A stretch of DNA of 64,000 nt from Proteromonas lacertae. Taxonomy: Eukaryota; Sar; Bigyra; Opalinata; Proteromonadidae. The stretch's first letter is position 1, and each line of letters starts with the position of its first letter. The translations under genes and the position numbers were made by a program. Below, one piece after another: positions 33,501 through 41,577 of the stretch. The notes beneath the pieces were generated by a model. The model did no database searches. It was not told the origin of the DNA and saw only the letters and a program-made list of their open reading frames with translations. The stretch spans positions 1 to 64,000 of the forward strand of contig NGBS01001193.1 in assembly GCA_002245135.1 (NCBI GenBank), given 5' to 3'.

Positions 33501-33884
33501 ATAAGTCCATCAATAATAAACCTAAAAGAGATAAAAGAAAAAGAGATTGGAAAAATGGAATTTGTTATTCGAAATATAGGTAAAGGAAAAGCTTATAGTA
33601 TAAAGCATTTATTACCAAAAGTGATCGATAATTATTACTTTCTATGTGAAGATAATCCAATAATTCAAATGTTAAATCCATCTCAATCTACAATAATCGA
33701 ATATAAAATAACCAAATTATATGAAAAAGAGAATGAAGAAATATATTGTAATTCCTATAAAATTGAATATGAGAATGATATAATTCCATCAGTAATATCA
33801 ATGAAATATCCAATAATCGAAAATGAAAGTTGTATAGATTCTTTGAGAACCTCAATTTCCATCTTATTCCAAACAAATATTTGA
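21576..33884 (+). CDS. giant cysteine-rich repeat surface protein (main open frame, 4,102 codons)
   Basis: One uninterrupted 12.3-kb frame, remarkable in this intron-rich window. It starts with a signal peptide ('LFMLFIFQVVFVTTF'). The body is built from units of about 419 residues containing 'CEICNTGVINEDD', 'CEECPFGTFRP' (ephrin-receptor/TNFR-like Cys knuckles, CxxC and CPxGTF), a 'DRIGKMMISYNKWCYDLLNV' module, and 'CIACESTKYSYAGSYKCSKC'. Unit starts lie at 22035, 23289, 24546, 25803 and, after a different block, 28743. Two copies of a second block (27211-28390 and 30157-31336) carry no Cys knuckles. Near 31890-31970 there is one EGF-like module ('CNHGSCIFGECVCMKGW'). The region after it (32000-33884) is beta-rich and unrecognised. 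The frame continues, with corrections, to a transmembrane helix at about 36360 (next entry), so this is a type I surface protein, perhaps an adhesin or receptor. Function is unknown. Confidence 0.85.
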   Translation: MMKDSLFMLFIFQVVFVTTFNITIEETEVKRELIKSDNEGGGHLTTIVDARSTANYNFASNNAPKISVRLYEKLQSGVTIKIGVLNDDGSVIESSYKSISVTTLDPQVIIVTPSINAVITITTGSYSTNYFTLQWNLLYCEDNEWSKSKTEGVCEICNTGVINEDDNYLNICPCIQYTHYFNTENKRCEECPFGTFRPKGSMICLSRIPIDVNFLYLGLSLLNEDKMSSIYVNTSKLLRYDGTSASSDRIGKMMISYNKWCYDLLNVNIKNEYISNWCLNGNGYNNNYVKAVIDIYDTENITEFYYEYSERDLTELNQRYRLYIVMCKDNLPGVIDFTGVRVENGGFYDYNDYYRNHLLIINTGSVKYNLSNYRLIEMHNLGNDNEIEIMKIIKEKLNRIEFAEGKLASPCGRNTRYENTKCIACESTKYSYAGSYKCSKCEGDIDCDSISRLKPFFVDSESQLTKYIGNSEENQIVIPSNNAKYLNFQKNVIENSNTNYKLVKYLFYRTSGDVYKEIDRSSKSWQKFELEAIEYYSIVITTSSSSGVRNYRWSLQWCDVGYWSPNQDRNNCEICNTGVINEDDTYLNICPCNQYTHYFNTENKRCEECPFGTFRPIGSKKCLSRIPIDVNFMYLGLSLLNEDNLSPIYVETSKLLKYDNGTFTSSDRIGKMMISYNKWCYDLLNVNIKNEYTSNWCLNGNGYDLIYIKYAMEIYTPEDENEIYYEFNERSLNELNQRYRLYIIICKDNLPEIIDESGFRVKDGGFYDYYDYYRNHLLIINTGSVKYNLSNYRLIEMHNLGNDNEIEIMKIIKEKLNRIEFAEGKLASPCGRNTRYENTKCIACESTKYSYAGSYKCSKCEGDIDCDSISRLKPFFVDSESQLTKYIGNSEENQIVIPSNNAKYLNFQKNVIENSNTNYKLVKYLFYRTSGDVYKEIDRSSKSWQKFELEAIEYYSIVITTSSSSGVRNYRWSLQWCDVGYWSPNQDRNNCEICNTGVINEDDTYLNICPCNQYTHYFNTENKRCEECPFGTFRPIGSKKCLSRIPIDVNFMYLGLSLLNEDNLSPIYVETSKLLKYDNGTFTSSDRIGKMMISYNKWCYDLLNVNIKNEYTSNWCLNGNGYDLIYIKYAMEIYTPEDENEIYYEFNERSLNELNQRYRLYIIICKDNLPEIIDESGFRVKDGGFYDYYDYYRNHLLIINTGSVKYNLSNYRLIEMHNLGNDNEIEIMKIIKEKLNRIEFAEGKLASPCGRNTRYENTKCIACESTKYSYAGSYKCSKCEGDIDCDSISRLKPFFVDSESQLTKYIGNSEENQIVIPSNNAKYLNFQKNVIENSNTNYKLVKYLFYRTSGDVYKEIDRSSKSWQKFELEAIEYYSIVITTSSSSGVRNYRWSLQWCDVGYWSPNQDRNNCEICNTGVINEDDTYLNICPCNQYTHYFNTENKRCEECPFGTFRPIGSKKCLSRIPIDVNFMYLGLSLLNEDNLSPIYVETSKLLKYDNGTFTSSDRIGKMMISYNKWCYDLLNVNIKNEYTSNWCLNGNGYDLIYIKYAMEIYTPEDENEIYYEFNERSLNELNQRYRLYIIICKDNLPEIIDESGFRVKDGGFYDYYDYYRNHLLIINTGSVKYNLSNYRLIEMHNLGNDNEIEIMKIIKEKLNRIEFAEGKLASPCGRNTRYENTKCIACESTKYSYAGSYKCSKCEGDIDCDSISRLKPFFVDSESQLTKYIGNSEENQIVIPSNNAKYLNFQKNVIENSNTNYKLVKYLFYRTSGDVYKEIDRSSKSWQKFELEAIEYYSIVITTSSSSGVRNYRWSLQWCDVGYWSPNQDRNNCEICNTGVINEDDTYLNICPCNQYTHYFNTENKKCEECPFGTFRSIGALKCGYTPDVLTSLSTTYLIILFSKNQISMLLYSMKKILFESVNTFSFSVLSDYQIDQIKSNPSFIIYSKLPQSSLNQLTGMFLTHINNKYTLSTYPFVKLYSTDENKFDYSYINIGVYLSIDDTIPIIKECVSINKNSNDFTKTIVSNNVFLIFVTLNKEKEIVSNEIENLLSCIYGIVITKSEIDESLKMISSISPSLQPDNPFVSPKSSNIESCRSEVLSSVYNTYFTIPKTCFLKDTQEKVYGRIISPLNGLIISVNENNGFELICKDEECIGLNVLTLVGQNGVELNKHTIEITISKTSSIPYFNQKYSKKIDIGIKYDLELSEYLLSKYYPLNVKILKENDICDKYVYLLNQRMYIEWTNPTDIESCIMSLSIKFQDSISTVELSISPNIEQDILSGHVTTNVNARSTKSFEFVSNNAPKISVRLYEKLQSGVTIKIGALNDDGSVIESSYKSISVTTLDPQVIIVTPSVKAVITITTGSYSTNYFTLQWNLLYCEDNEWSKSKTEGVCEICNTGVINEDDNYLNICPCIQYTHYFNTENKRCEECPFGTFRPKGSKRCLNRIPIDVNFMYLGLSLLNEDNLSPIYVETSKLLKYDNGTFTSSDRIGKMMISYNKWCYDLLNVNIKNEYTSNWCLNGNGYDLIYIKYAMEIYASEDENEIYYEFNERSLNELNQRYRLYIIICKDNLPEIIDESGFRVKDGEFYDYYDDYRNHLLIINIGTKTYDYHNYRNLEIANIGNVNEEAIMNTIKEKLNRIEFAEGKLASPCGRNTRYENTKCIACESTKYSYAGSYKCSKCEGDIDCDSISRLKPFIVNSEGQISKYIERYEEHRIEIPSNNAKYLYFEKNIKETNYINLYLVKGLYLYSTSLAYKEIDRSITDWQKFELEESEYYSIEIVASFNYDSKIQNFHWSLQWCEVGSWSPNQDRNNCEICNTGVINEDDTYLNICPCNQYTHYFNTENKKCEECPAGTFRPIGALNCGYTPDLLNSLSTTNINLLFSLNKYSMMMYSMKKILFKSVNTFSFSVLSDYQIDQIKSNPSFIIYSKLPQSSLNQLTGMFLTHINNKYTLSTYPFVKLYSTDENKFDYSYINIGVYLSIDDTIPIIKECVSINKNSNDFTKTIVSNNVFLIFVTLNKEKEIVSNEIENLLSCIYGIVITKSEIDESLKMISSISPSLQPDNPFVSPKSSNIESCRSEVLSSVYNTYFTIPKTCFLKDTQEKVYGRIISPLNGLIISVNENNGFELICKDEECIGLNVLTLVGQNGVELNKHTIEITISKTSSIPYFNQKYSKKIDIGIKYDLELSEYLLSKYYPLNVKILKENDICDKYVYLLNQRMYIEWTNPTDIESCIMSLSIKFQDSISTVELSISPNIETIELYDDLQFYYANNAYKIDLACDDYKALSDSQPIESINNKTGFYYLPPELEVLTIHEAMIICYLDDEVKFYGYEYLYLSEEMIFPNQLSILNILPGSYQYEFNNKPSTLIKVNEIQNNHTLISRITVGDKSTKFILCSYLNENYMGCNYNLESYLSDSSNEGTLLVHAIEDNPTSKITFYDECVNNCNHGSCIFGECVCMKGWKNVDCNSEFISPIFKNDVKIIECEENKKCSFKNPIVIENSNVFKDISYSISKPFKYEKDSNSFVSSVIITNLVDIRNIRISIKTDNEINSFEVEIKLILKIKPELKLSDYLECKTKTDSYISSSNIFKISNENKMKLMIEKKCENEKKGRKMIIKENSFSISEISKSDCIYALSNLNSVDLKSSYNLKGNEIYFDSSNIYQNPNCIDSDKCEINFTIHKSCLISSIELPNINGLKLSQNKTNENEIEITIECDKESSNDNRINEYEIEIKEFGITIPISFDYREYNIKSNKNEYSISLMRDECVMKSIEISFHIPYSVLLIIESDSSSIKPINKNMTLYSKDYLNELSYSIPLKICINENENVKLKISSYSSKEEFSKTIEIPFDLSVLNNDNDKITLKIKCFDEISLINKIENDVGFQVELQSSRNNYIKESNGESIIMSIERGDYSMIITPKDNMRESVISFHHLVKNEEELYIYLPYPNIIMSWYLNETKEIEESNRIMNRIEYIKSLEEAIIVISPSIINLKEIKEKEIGKMEFVIRNIGKGKAYSIKHLLPKVIDNYYFLCEDNPIIQMLNPSQSTIIEYKITKLYEKENEEIYCNSYKIEYENDIIPSVISMKYPIIENESCIDSLRTSISILFQTNI
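22035..27059 (+). repeat. four tandem units (1,254 + 3 x 1,257 bp) in the surface-protein gene
   Basis: Unit starts at 22035, 23289, 24546 and 25803. Units 2, 3 and 4 look almost identical base for base (I noticed one difference, GAATACACT at 23647 against GAATATACT in later copies); unit 1 is diverged in its first half. Length is always a multiple of three, so copy number can change without breaking the frame. Confidence 0.92.
27060..30005 (+). repeat. first copy of the 2,946-bp higher-order repeat
   Basis: Starts with the Cys knuckle at 27060, holds block B (27211-28390), a copy of the protein's N-terminal module at about 28400-28740 (similar to 21710-22030), and a fifth 419-421-residue unit (28743-30005). 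The same order restarts at 30006, offset 2,946 bp (982 codons). Confidence 0.85.
30006..31336 (+). repeat. second, partial copy of the higher-order repeat (block B2)
   Basis: From about 30260 to 31336 the sequence appears identical to 27314-28390, over about 1.07 kb, then diverges abruptly after 'TCTCCAAATATTGAA' (28380-28394 and 31326-31340). Sharp ends with near-perfect identity indicate recent duplication or gene conversion. Confidence 0.85.
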
Positions 33885-36527
33885 TGAATCACTATCCTTG
33901 AATAAAGAAATTAATTCCAATCAAAACTCCAATAATTTATGAGAATTATATAAATGTTGATAGTTTTGATGATTTAAATGGAGAAAAATCCAGAATAAGT
34001 CATATATTCCCAATTGAAAAAGAGAACTTATGTAAGAAAAGAAATTTGAAATGTGAAGAAAAAGAAATAAAAAGTGATGATATATTATTAATATCTAAAG
34101 AAAGTACAAACCAACTATTTGAAGATTATAATGGAATATTATCATTATATTATTCAATGAGTGATGAAAGAGTAGGATATTATTTAGAATTTGAATCATA
34201 TAAAGAAATCAATCCAATTGAACTATTTAAAATAATCTTATCTTCATCTTCTTATGGAAATAGTAAAATATCAATAACAAATCATATAAATGAAATATCA
34301 AAAGTAATGATGAATTGTATGAAGAATTCAGAAAGAATAATCGGAATTTATTGAAAACATCCTAAGCAAAAGAGAAATAATCGAAATAAGAGATTTAAAT
34401 GATAATTTGATGGATTTATCCTTCTCATCATGTAAATTGAAAAGTGAATGTTTATCTAATTACTTGTTTGTAGTGAATATTCCATATTATATTCAGTATT
34501 ATTTATTGAAAAGTGATAAATATGAATATTCTGAAGAATTCTATTCCAAACTATCTGAATATATTTCTACATCTAATAATTATCCAATTTCTACTTTAAC
34601 ATTATCTGAAGAAGAAGAATTATTGAAATTAATCTCTGAAAAGAATAAGAAAGAAGTGAAAGTGATATTAGATAATCTTAATCAAGAAATAACAAATCTA
34701 TTAAACCCAAATTCTGAAATTTCAATACTGATGAAAAGATTAAGTAATTTCATATTACATTTCATGATAGATTATAATGAAAAGTATCCATCAGCTGAAT
34801 CTAGTTATTATTATGATTTATTGATAGAAAAAATATCAATTAAAGACTATGAGATAAATGAATGTGGAGGAATAATTCCAATGATAAAAGAGAATCCAAA
34901 GAATTCCAATTCCTATTCAATATCATTTTCAATATTCATACCAAATATTGATGTAATACCAAAGATTCATCCTCAAATATCCTATTCTTGTGATAAAGAT
35001 AATAATATTGAATTAATATTAACTCAAGTGAATGAAGATATAATATCAAATATTGATGATTATATATTTGAAAGTAATAGAAGATATACCTTTGTTTATT
35101 CATTCTCAACAAATGAAAGGATAGAAGAAAATGTGAAATGTGAAATAAAAGGCTCAATGAGTTTATCTGAAGAAAATGAAGAATATTATTATTACATTCT
35201 AATAATAAACAAATCAATAAAAATGAAGAAAGAATCTTATGAATTAGAAATAAAGAATTATATATTGAACATAAATAGAGAAGAATATGATTCATTTAAT
35301 AATCCAATGAAAAATAAAATAATTGAAAGAATCGATAATATTGGAGAAGGTAAAAGCGGATCTATCTGTTTACCAAATAAGATGATATATATAAATGATA
35401 ATAATGATATTTATAACTATAAACGTTAGAATCAAATAAAGAATTGAGAATCTCAAATGATGGAATTTGTATAAATGGAATAGAAAGTAATAATCATGTT
35501 GATATAATCTACACAGTCAATTCCAATTCTTCAGAATCAATAAGAATAGAATCAATGTATGAAGCCTAATATAATAAAACCCAATATAGTGAATATATTA
35601 TACAGTAATAATGAAAATGATGTTTATTATGACAATTATGAAGATGAAATAATAGTAATGAAGAATTCTAGTGATAATTGGAAAATCTGTAATAATAGAG
35701 TATTACCAAACAGTTGTTCTGCTTATTTATCTCCGAAATATAATCAGATAATACTAAATCCAAATATAATATTCGAATCTGAGAATATTTATGAAGTAGA
35801 ATCATATAAAATAATATCCAAACCATTTGAAAATGATATGAAAAAAGTGATAATGAAGATAAAGACATTAATTCCAAGAGATCATATAATTCTATCAATA
35901 TCTTATTGTAAAAAGAAAGTGAAATATTGGAGACAACCTGAATTATATATTTATGATTATATTTATATATATATTGATGAATATGATAAAGAGTGTTCTG
36001 AAGTGAAAATGAGAGTATTTAATCCCAAATCCAAATTTGAAATTCAACCTCCAACATTAAACAACAATAAAGAAGAGAATACTCAATACAAAATCTCATC
36101 AAATAATGAGTTAGAATTATCAATAAATCCTCCATTGAATATAACAAAATATATAATCTCTATAAAATCTGGAGATAATGAAAAAGACTCTTTAATAGTA
36201 GAAATAGATGAAAAGAATAAAGATTCATTATCAATAAAAAGTAATTTCGCAACTTGTAAAGTATATTCAATTGATATATTTGGTGTAAATGAGAGAGAAG
36301 AAAAGTCATTCTATCCAATAAGAATAAATGCAAAATCTGTATGTGAAAATATGAATAAGGAACTTAATACATATGGAATATTCAAGATTGCAGCAGTAGT
36401 TTTGCCAATAATAGCAGTTATATTGGGAGTTTTTATAGTGAGAGATATTAAGGTATATGGAAAGAGAAGGAAAAATATTGTCAAAGAAAGGGATATTGAA
36501 ATGGTCAATATTCCTACTAGAAATTAA
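33885..36527 (+). CDS. 3' continuation of the giant surface protein, with frame breaks, ending in a TM helix
   Basis: Long frames 34046-34354, 34407-35429 and 35559-36527 (and shorter linkers) share codon use, the ATAATCGAA/ATCAATA style and beta-rich sequence with the upstream gene, and have no GTAT...AG intron between them. Frame changes are needed near 33875-33884, 33905-33938, 34345, 35424 and 35567. At 34345, removing one G turns 'ATCGGAATTTATTGA' into an uninterrupted 'IIEFIENIL' frame. The final frame ends with a single hydrophobic helix ('IAAVVLPIIAVILGVFIV', about 36370-36440) and a basic 25-residue cytoplasmic tail. The whole gene (21576-36527) would encode close to 5,000 residues. 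It is either indel-affected sequence or an early pseudogene. Confidence 0.65.
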
Positions 36528-36648
36528 CTCTTTATTATTTGATTTATCAAAATGTTTGTACAATTGTGATATATTCATCTTCTATATATTATAATATTTA
36601 TTCTAAACAACATTTTCAAGAATTGTGAAACGCCTATATTTTGATAAA

Positions 36649-37190
36649 ATGTAATTTCTCTATTTATTCTATAACCATAGGAGTGAGAATGATAATTCAA
36701 ATAAATGTGAAGTGTGTAATAATAATATATTCAAGTATACATATAATAATTATTATTTAGATATAAATGCCCAAAATGCCGACTAAAGTATTGTTCGTTA
36801 GAGTGTTACAAGATTCATATATCTAGTGATGAATGCCAAAAAGATGAAAACATAAATAAGCTTTCAAGTTCAACAGATAGTAAAATCCCCCTAGTATATT
36901 AATTGAGGGGTAATATATGTATGATAGAATGTAGATGATGAATGATACGAAAGTATTTGATCGATGAAAGTCGTTTAAAATGTCTAGAACAATCACCAAA
37001 ACTGAGAGAGATGTTAAAATCTAAAACAATTCAAGAAATGGTTAAAATAATAGTTAGTAGTAAGGACAAAATGAATGAATTAGAATTGCTGAGAAAAGAG
37101 CCAGAATTTGGGGAGATGATTGATGAGTTACTAATAACTGTAGGTGTATGTAGAAGGAACGATGATAATCAAATAGAATTTCTGTTATAA
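36649..37190 (+). CDS. zf-HIT domain protein, ZNHIT3-like
   Basis: Small nuclear-type zinc-finger protein; relatives work in box C/D snoRNP assembly with NUFIP. Exons 36649-36650, 36681-36734, 36761-36893 and 36954-37190 give 141 aa. The start codon is split by an intron: AT at 36649-36650, then a 30-nt GTAATT...ATAG intron, then G at 36681 (M-SENDNSNKCEVC). The HIT finger is complete: 'CEVC', 'KCPKC', 'YCSLECYKIH', 'DEC'. The 60-nt intron at 36894-36953 uses an AAAG acceptor and is in phase. The C-terminal helical part ('LEQSPKLREMLKSKTIQEM', 'LLRKEPEFGEMIDELL') matches the ZNHIT3 tail. A decayed copy of the 5' half sits at 20961-21160, on the other side of the giant gene. Confidence 0.82.
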
Positions 37191-37598
37191 TTTTCGTTAC
37201 TTTTGTTTAAATGCAAGGTAATTGTGTTTATGTTGTAATGTGCATAAAATTCCCAAATACTTTCTGAGTGTCAAATTTAATGATAAATTAATGATATTAT
37301 TCATAAAGCAAGGCTTCTAGGATGATTGTTATTTAATCAAACATAGATTATTCAAATTATAAAACCTAAAATTGGTTATAGAGCATCATTATACATATAT
37401 GATATTTAGTAATACATTATATTCAGCGTCAGTGAAGTAGATATCTAATTTTTTTAGTTATCACCTTATAAGTATCATTTTCTTTTAACTATCTATCATT
37501 TATTTTAACCATCTATCAGTGCTGACATAAGAATAATCGTGAAATAATTAGTTAACTTTTTGAATTTTTGTGGGTTTTATTTTCATTCTTCATAAAAT
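37191..37598. other. intergenic, no gene seen
   Basis: About 400 AT-rich bases between the zf-HIT gene and the acyltransferase start. A short direct repeat, TTTTAAC(T/C)ATCTATCA, occurs twice near 37484-37518. Nothing else is recognisable; the acyltransferase promoter should lie here. Confidence 0.45.
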
Positions 37599-39421
37599 AT
37601 GGCTGCTTTTAGAAGTGATATTCAAGTGCTTAGGGCATTTGTCTTATCTCAGTGTTTATTTACCATTATAATAAGCATTATTTGAATTCTGGTTTTATTG
37701 GTGTAGATGTGTTCTTTCTTTTATCCGGTTATGTAAATACAAATTCATTTATATCTAAAAGCCAAATAACATATGTAAAATATCATTTGCATAGAGCAGT
37801 AAGGCTTATTCCTGTATCTTGGCTGGTGTTATCAATAGCTGCATTTTTGACATATAAAATGAATTTAATATATCAAAGAAAACTGTATTTGGATATATTA
37901 GGTGCTGATTTATCTTTTTCAAATTATAGATATATTATTATCTCAACAGATTATCTATCCCTTAGTGAAAAAGGCTCAATCGTCTTGCATTACTGGTCTC
38001 TATCTATAGAAGATCAATTCTATGTGTTTTTCCCTTTTGTCATTAGAAAATTAGTATCAAGCTTAACTCTATATTCATCATTATTGATATTTAGTTTTGT
38101 ATATTCAATAATTCAGTGTTACTATTATCATAGTTATGCATATTTTTCACTTATCTCTAGGATATGGCAGTTTTTATTTGGTATGTTATTGTTGAAACTT
38201 AATCCATTTAAACAGAAGAATATAATGAGTAATATTCTACTGATAATTGTTATATCTATATTATTCATAAAGAATATAGAGAGAATATCTCCCTCATTTT
38301 CTATTATTCCTTTATCACTAGTTATATTATTGTTAAATAATAGTGATAATGGATTTATATTATCATCCAGAATATTGAATCACTTTGGTAATATTTCCTA
38401 TTGTTTTTATTTGTTTCATTATATAGTAATCTATATATTTAAAGAATATTCTTTAAAGTATAATAATATATTTGTATGTTTTATTATCACATATATAATG
38501 TCGTTTATATTCACTAAATATTATGAAATTCCAATTAGGAGTAAAGTAACACAATTATCACATCAATTACTATTGATTATATTTTTTCATTCCATTCTAA
38601 TAGTGAGTATTATAGGTTTAATAAGATTAAACAAAAAACAAATATCAAAAATGGAAAGTAAGAAATTATTATTTGGTTTTTATGGTGCAGTAGCTGAATG
38701 GAGTAGATTATGGAATAGTCATGGAGATTGTCCAATGAATAAGAAAGTGATGGATAAAATAAAAGGTGGAAATATTGCGCTGTTCCTTGGAGATTCTCAT
38801 TCAGAACAGTGGTATAATGTAACAATGCCTTATCTTAGAAAGAGTAATTACATTCCTGTTCAAGTGTATTTGAGAGAGTTTAATATAATGGTTAATGATT
38901 TTAGTAATATAAAGAAAGTGATGAGTTATTTTAATAATGTATGTTTTATAGTAATAGGACATTTGATAGAGAATCAAATAGTTGAACCAAGAATTAGTTA
39001 TTTTAAGAATTACATTAACTTATTGTTTAATTATACTAATTTGATATATATTATTCAAGATACACCTCATTTCTTAATACATCCATTTGAATGTATTAAT
39101 TCTAAAAAGAAGTTTTATAATTGTTATTCTGTAGTTGATAATAACACTACACACATATATAAATTCCCAATTATAAATGATAAGAGAATAAAGTATATTG
39201 ATATGAATAAGTATATATGTAAAGATGAAAGAATATGTTATTATGTGATTGATAATTGTCCTGTTTATAAGGATAGAGATCATTTATCAATTACATTTGC
39301 AACAAGATTATCAAAAGAGTTTTTAGAACAGTTTAAAGTTTCAAAAGTAGAAAAGAAGAATATTGGAATGGCTAGTAATGTTAGTTGGTATCAATGTGAT
39401 CATCATAATGGAATATATTAA
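37599..39421 (+). CDS. acyltransferase-3 (OafA-like) membrane O-acyltransferase with C-terminal SGNH domain
   Basis: Predicted integral-membrane enzyme that moves acyl (often acetyl) groups onto sugars. From ATG 37599 ('AAFRSDIQVLRAF') the frame changes near 37645; from 37652 it is open to the TAA at 39419. The family core is clear: the 'LRA..VLSVFIYHY' N-terminal helix with its His, then 'GFIGVDVFFLLSGY', 'VLHYWSLSIEDQFYVFFP', about ten helices, and 'FGNISYCFYLFHY'. The lumenal SGNH part has 'ALFLGDSHSEQW' (nucleophile Ser in GDSHS) and 'DRDHLSITFATRLS' (Asp/His of the DxxH motif). AT3-SGNH fusions are common in bacteria, so transfer followed by amelioration is possible; base composition is like the neighbours and no intron is seen. 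The conserved motifs all lie in the downstream frame, so the break is near 37645, not at a later stop. Confidence 0.83.
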
Positions 39422-39601
39422 GATATAAATTGAATTGTATCAATTTTATTCGTTAATTCGTTATTAAGTAATACAGTTTTTGTTAAGTATCTAAACTAAG
39501 AATATTTTCCATTCAGGATATTTCTAGTCTAAAATTTAGTAAAATCTGTGTATGGATAAGAAGAAATTACAAAAAAATAAATAAACATTCATAATTATTA
39601 A

Positions 39602-41438
39602 TTATTCAATTATAATACCATTCTTTCGGCATAATTTCAAAAATGCATCAACTGTTTTAGGATCTGATAACATTTTGATCCACTTCACTAAATATCCAGT
39701 TTTTCCTTCAAAGTATTCTATTATAAAGAGATTTATTATAACAAATTATACTCTTATAATCATTTGTCATATCATAAAACAAACGAATAACATATGCTTT
39801 ATGAATTGATTCATATTCATGACCAAGAACACAGAAATATTCAAATATTCTGGTTATTACTAGATATATCTCCAGTTTGTCAGTCCAATTCTCTAAATGT
39901 TTTATAAAATCATCAATTCTACTGACTATTGGTTCCTTTTTAGAATTTCTATTAAAAAAATATCATTACAATAACAACTGTATAATATACTGTCCTAAAT
40001 GATATCCCATATATTTTTGGATTAATTTAAAAAAACTATAAGCCGTTGCTTTTATATCTGCGCATTTTGGACCTTGTAATACTTTAATCTCATCATTTGT
40101 TAATGGAGCTAAGTTTGGATATAACTGAGATTCACAAGGAGATGGGAATATTATCTAAATATATTATAAATATTAATCATTATTATTATACACAAAAATC
40201 ACAATAGAAATTAGGTATTTCATCAAGATTAGCTTGTATCTTTGAATAAATATCATTCACAGTTAAACCATGATAATTCTTTATCTTTCCACTTAAAAAT
40301 TTGAAATATAATGATTTTGACATTATTTTTTCAGGATTAAATGATGTTTTCGAAGCTACAGTTCCTGGAACTCGAATAGTAATTGATTTAACTTTAGGAG
40401 TAGGAAATGCATAAGAAGTAGTTAAATTAGGATTACCTCCACTGTTATTATTACTACTAAATACTATTCCACTATTACTGTTAAACTTCAAACCATTATT
40501 ACTATTGAATTTAATGCCACTGTTTGAGTTGTAATTTGGTGGAGGACCTTCTACTGTTGCACCTGTTGAACATCTAACTGTTTGATATTTATATAATACC
40601 CATGGACCAATATTATTAATATATTGTTGAATATATGGATCAGCTAATAGATCGTTTACTGTTGGTCTTTTCTCAGGTTGTTTTATTAACATTTTATCTA
40701 TTAAATTTGATAAATGATTTGAATAAAATGATGGGATGGGTTGAGATGGTTTTAAATGAACATTTTGTATTAGTTCCATTAAATTTTTACCGCTGAATGC
40801 AGTTATTTTTGAACATAATTCATGTAATATACATCCTAATGCCCAAATATCAACTTCTATTCCATAATTACGATTATTCGTTAACATCTCAGGAGCCATA
40901 TATAACGGAGTTCCTGCTAAGGATTGTAGGGCTATATCTGGTTCCACGAATTTGGATAAACCAAAATCACCTATTGCACAAGCTCCATCAAAAGTAATGA
41001 AGATATTAGCTGGTTTTAAATCACGATGACAGATGTTTTTATCATGTAAATATTTTAATCCTAATAATACATCAACAAAGTATTTCATTACTCCTTCTTC
41101 AGATAAGTGATTTCCATTCTTTGTGATGTATAGTATCAGTTTTTCTAAATCCCCATACTTGCAATATTCCATTTCGATGTATATAAACTCTTTCTCGAAA
41201 TAAGAGTCTATATAATGAACAATATATCGATTATTAAGCTTTTGAATAGTCTCTACCTATAAAAAACAATATAATAAATAATATATACTTCAGCTTTAAC
41301 ATTTTTTCTATCTTTGGGAGAAGTAAGTTTTGAAAGATTCATCTCTTTGAGAATAATATCAATCCCACTTTTATTAACTACATATGCTACACCGAAATTT
41401 CCTTTACCTATCTCTCTTTTTTCTGTATATTTAGACAT
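39602..41438 (-). CDS. NEK-family (NIMA-related) Ser/Thr protein kinase with helical C-terminal extension
   Basis: Five exons: 41438-41289, 41256-40192, 40154-39991, 39948-39752 and 39717-39602, with GTAT introns of 32, 37, 42 and 34 nt; product 563 aa. The kinase domain occupies about residues 1-270: 'IGKGNFGVAYVV' glycine loop, 'ILKEMNL' lysine, 'EMEYCKYGDLEKLI', 'ICHRDLKPANIF', 'GDFGLSKF', 'LAGTPLYMAPEM', 'VDIWALGCILHELC'. The HRDLKPANIF and GTPxYMxPE forms are typical of NEKs, which act at centrosomes, cilia and in mitotic entry. After an Asn/Ser-rich linker, about 190 helical residues ('SFFKLIQKYMGYHLGQ', 'ITRIFEYFCVLGHEYESIHKAYVIRLFYDM') match no domain I know. The three 3' exons add about 160 residues that are easy to miss. 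Confidence 0.85.
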
Positions 41439-41577
41439 TTTAGAAAATTAAATCTTATGGGGATTGAAATGTTTGAGCCAAAAATTATCGAAAACATTCC
41501 CCAATTATTTAAATTCTTTTAAAACAAACACATTATAGAATATTTCGATATATTTTAATAATAATAATATAAAGTTT

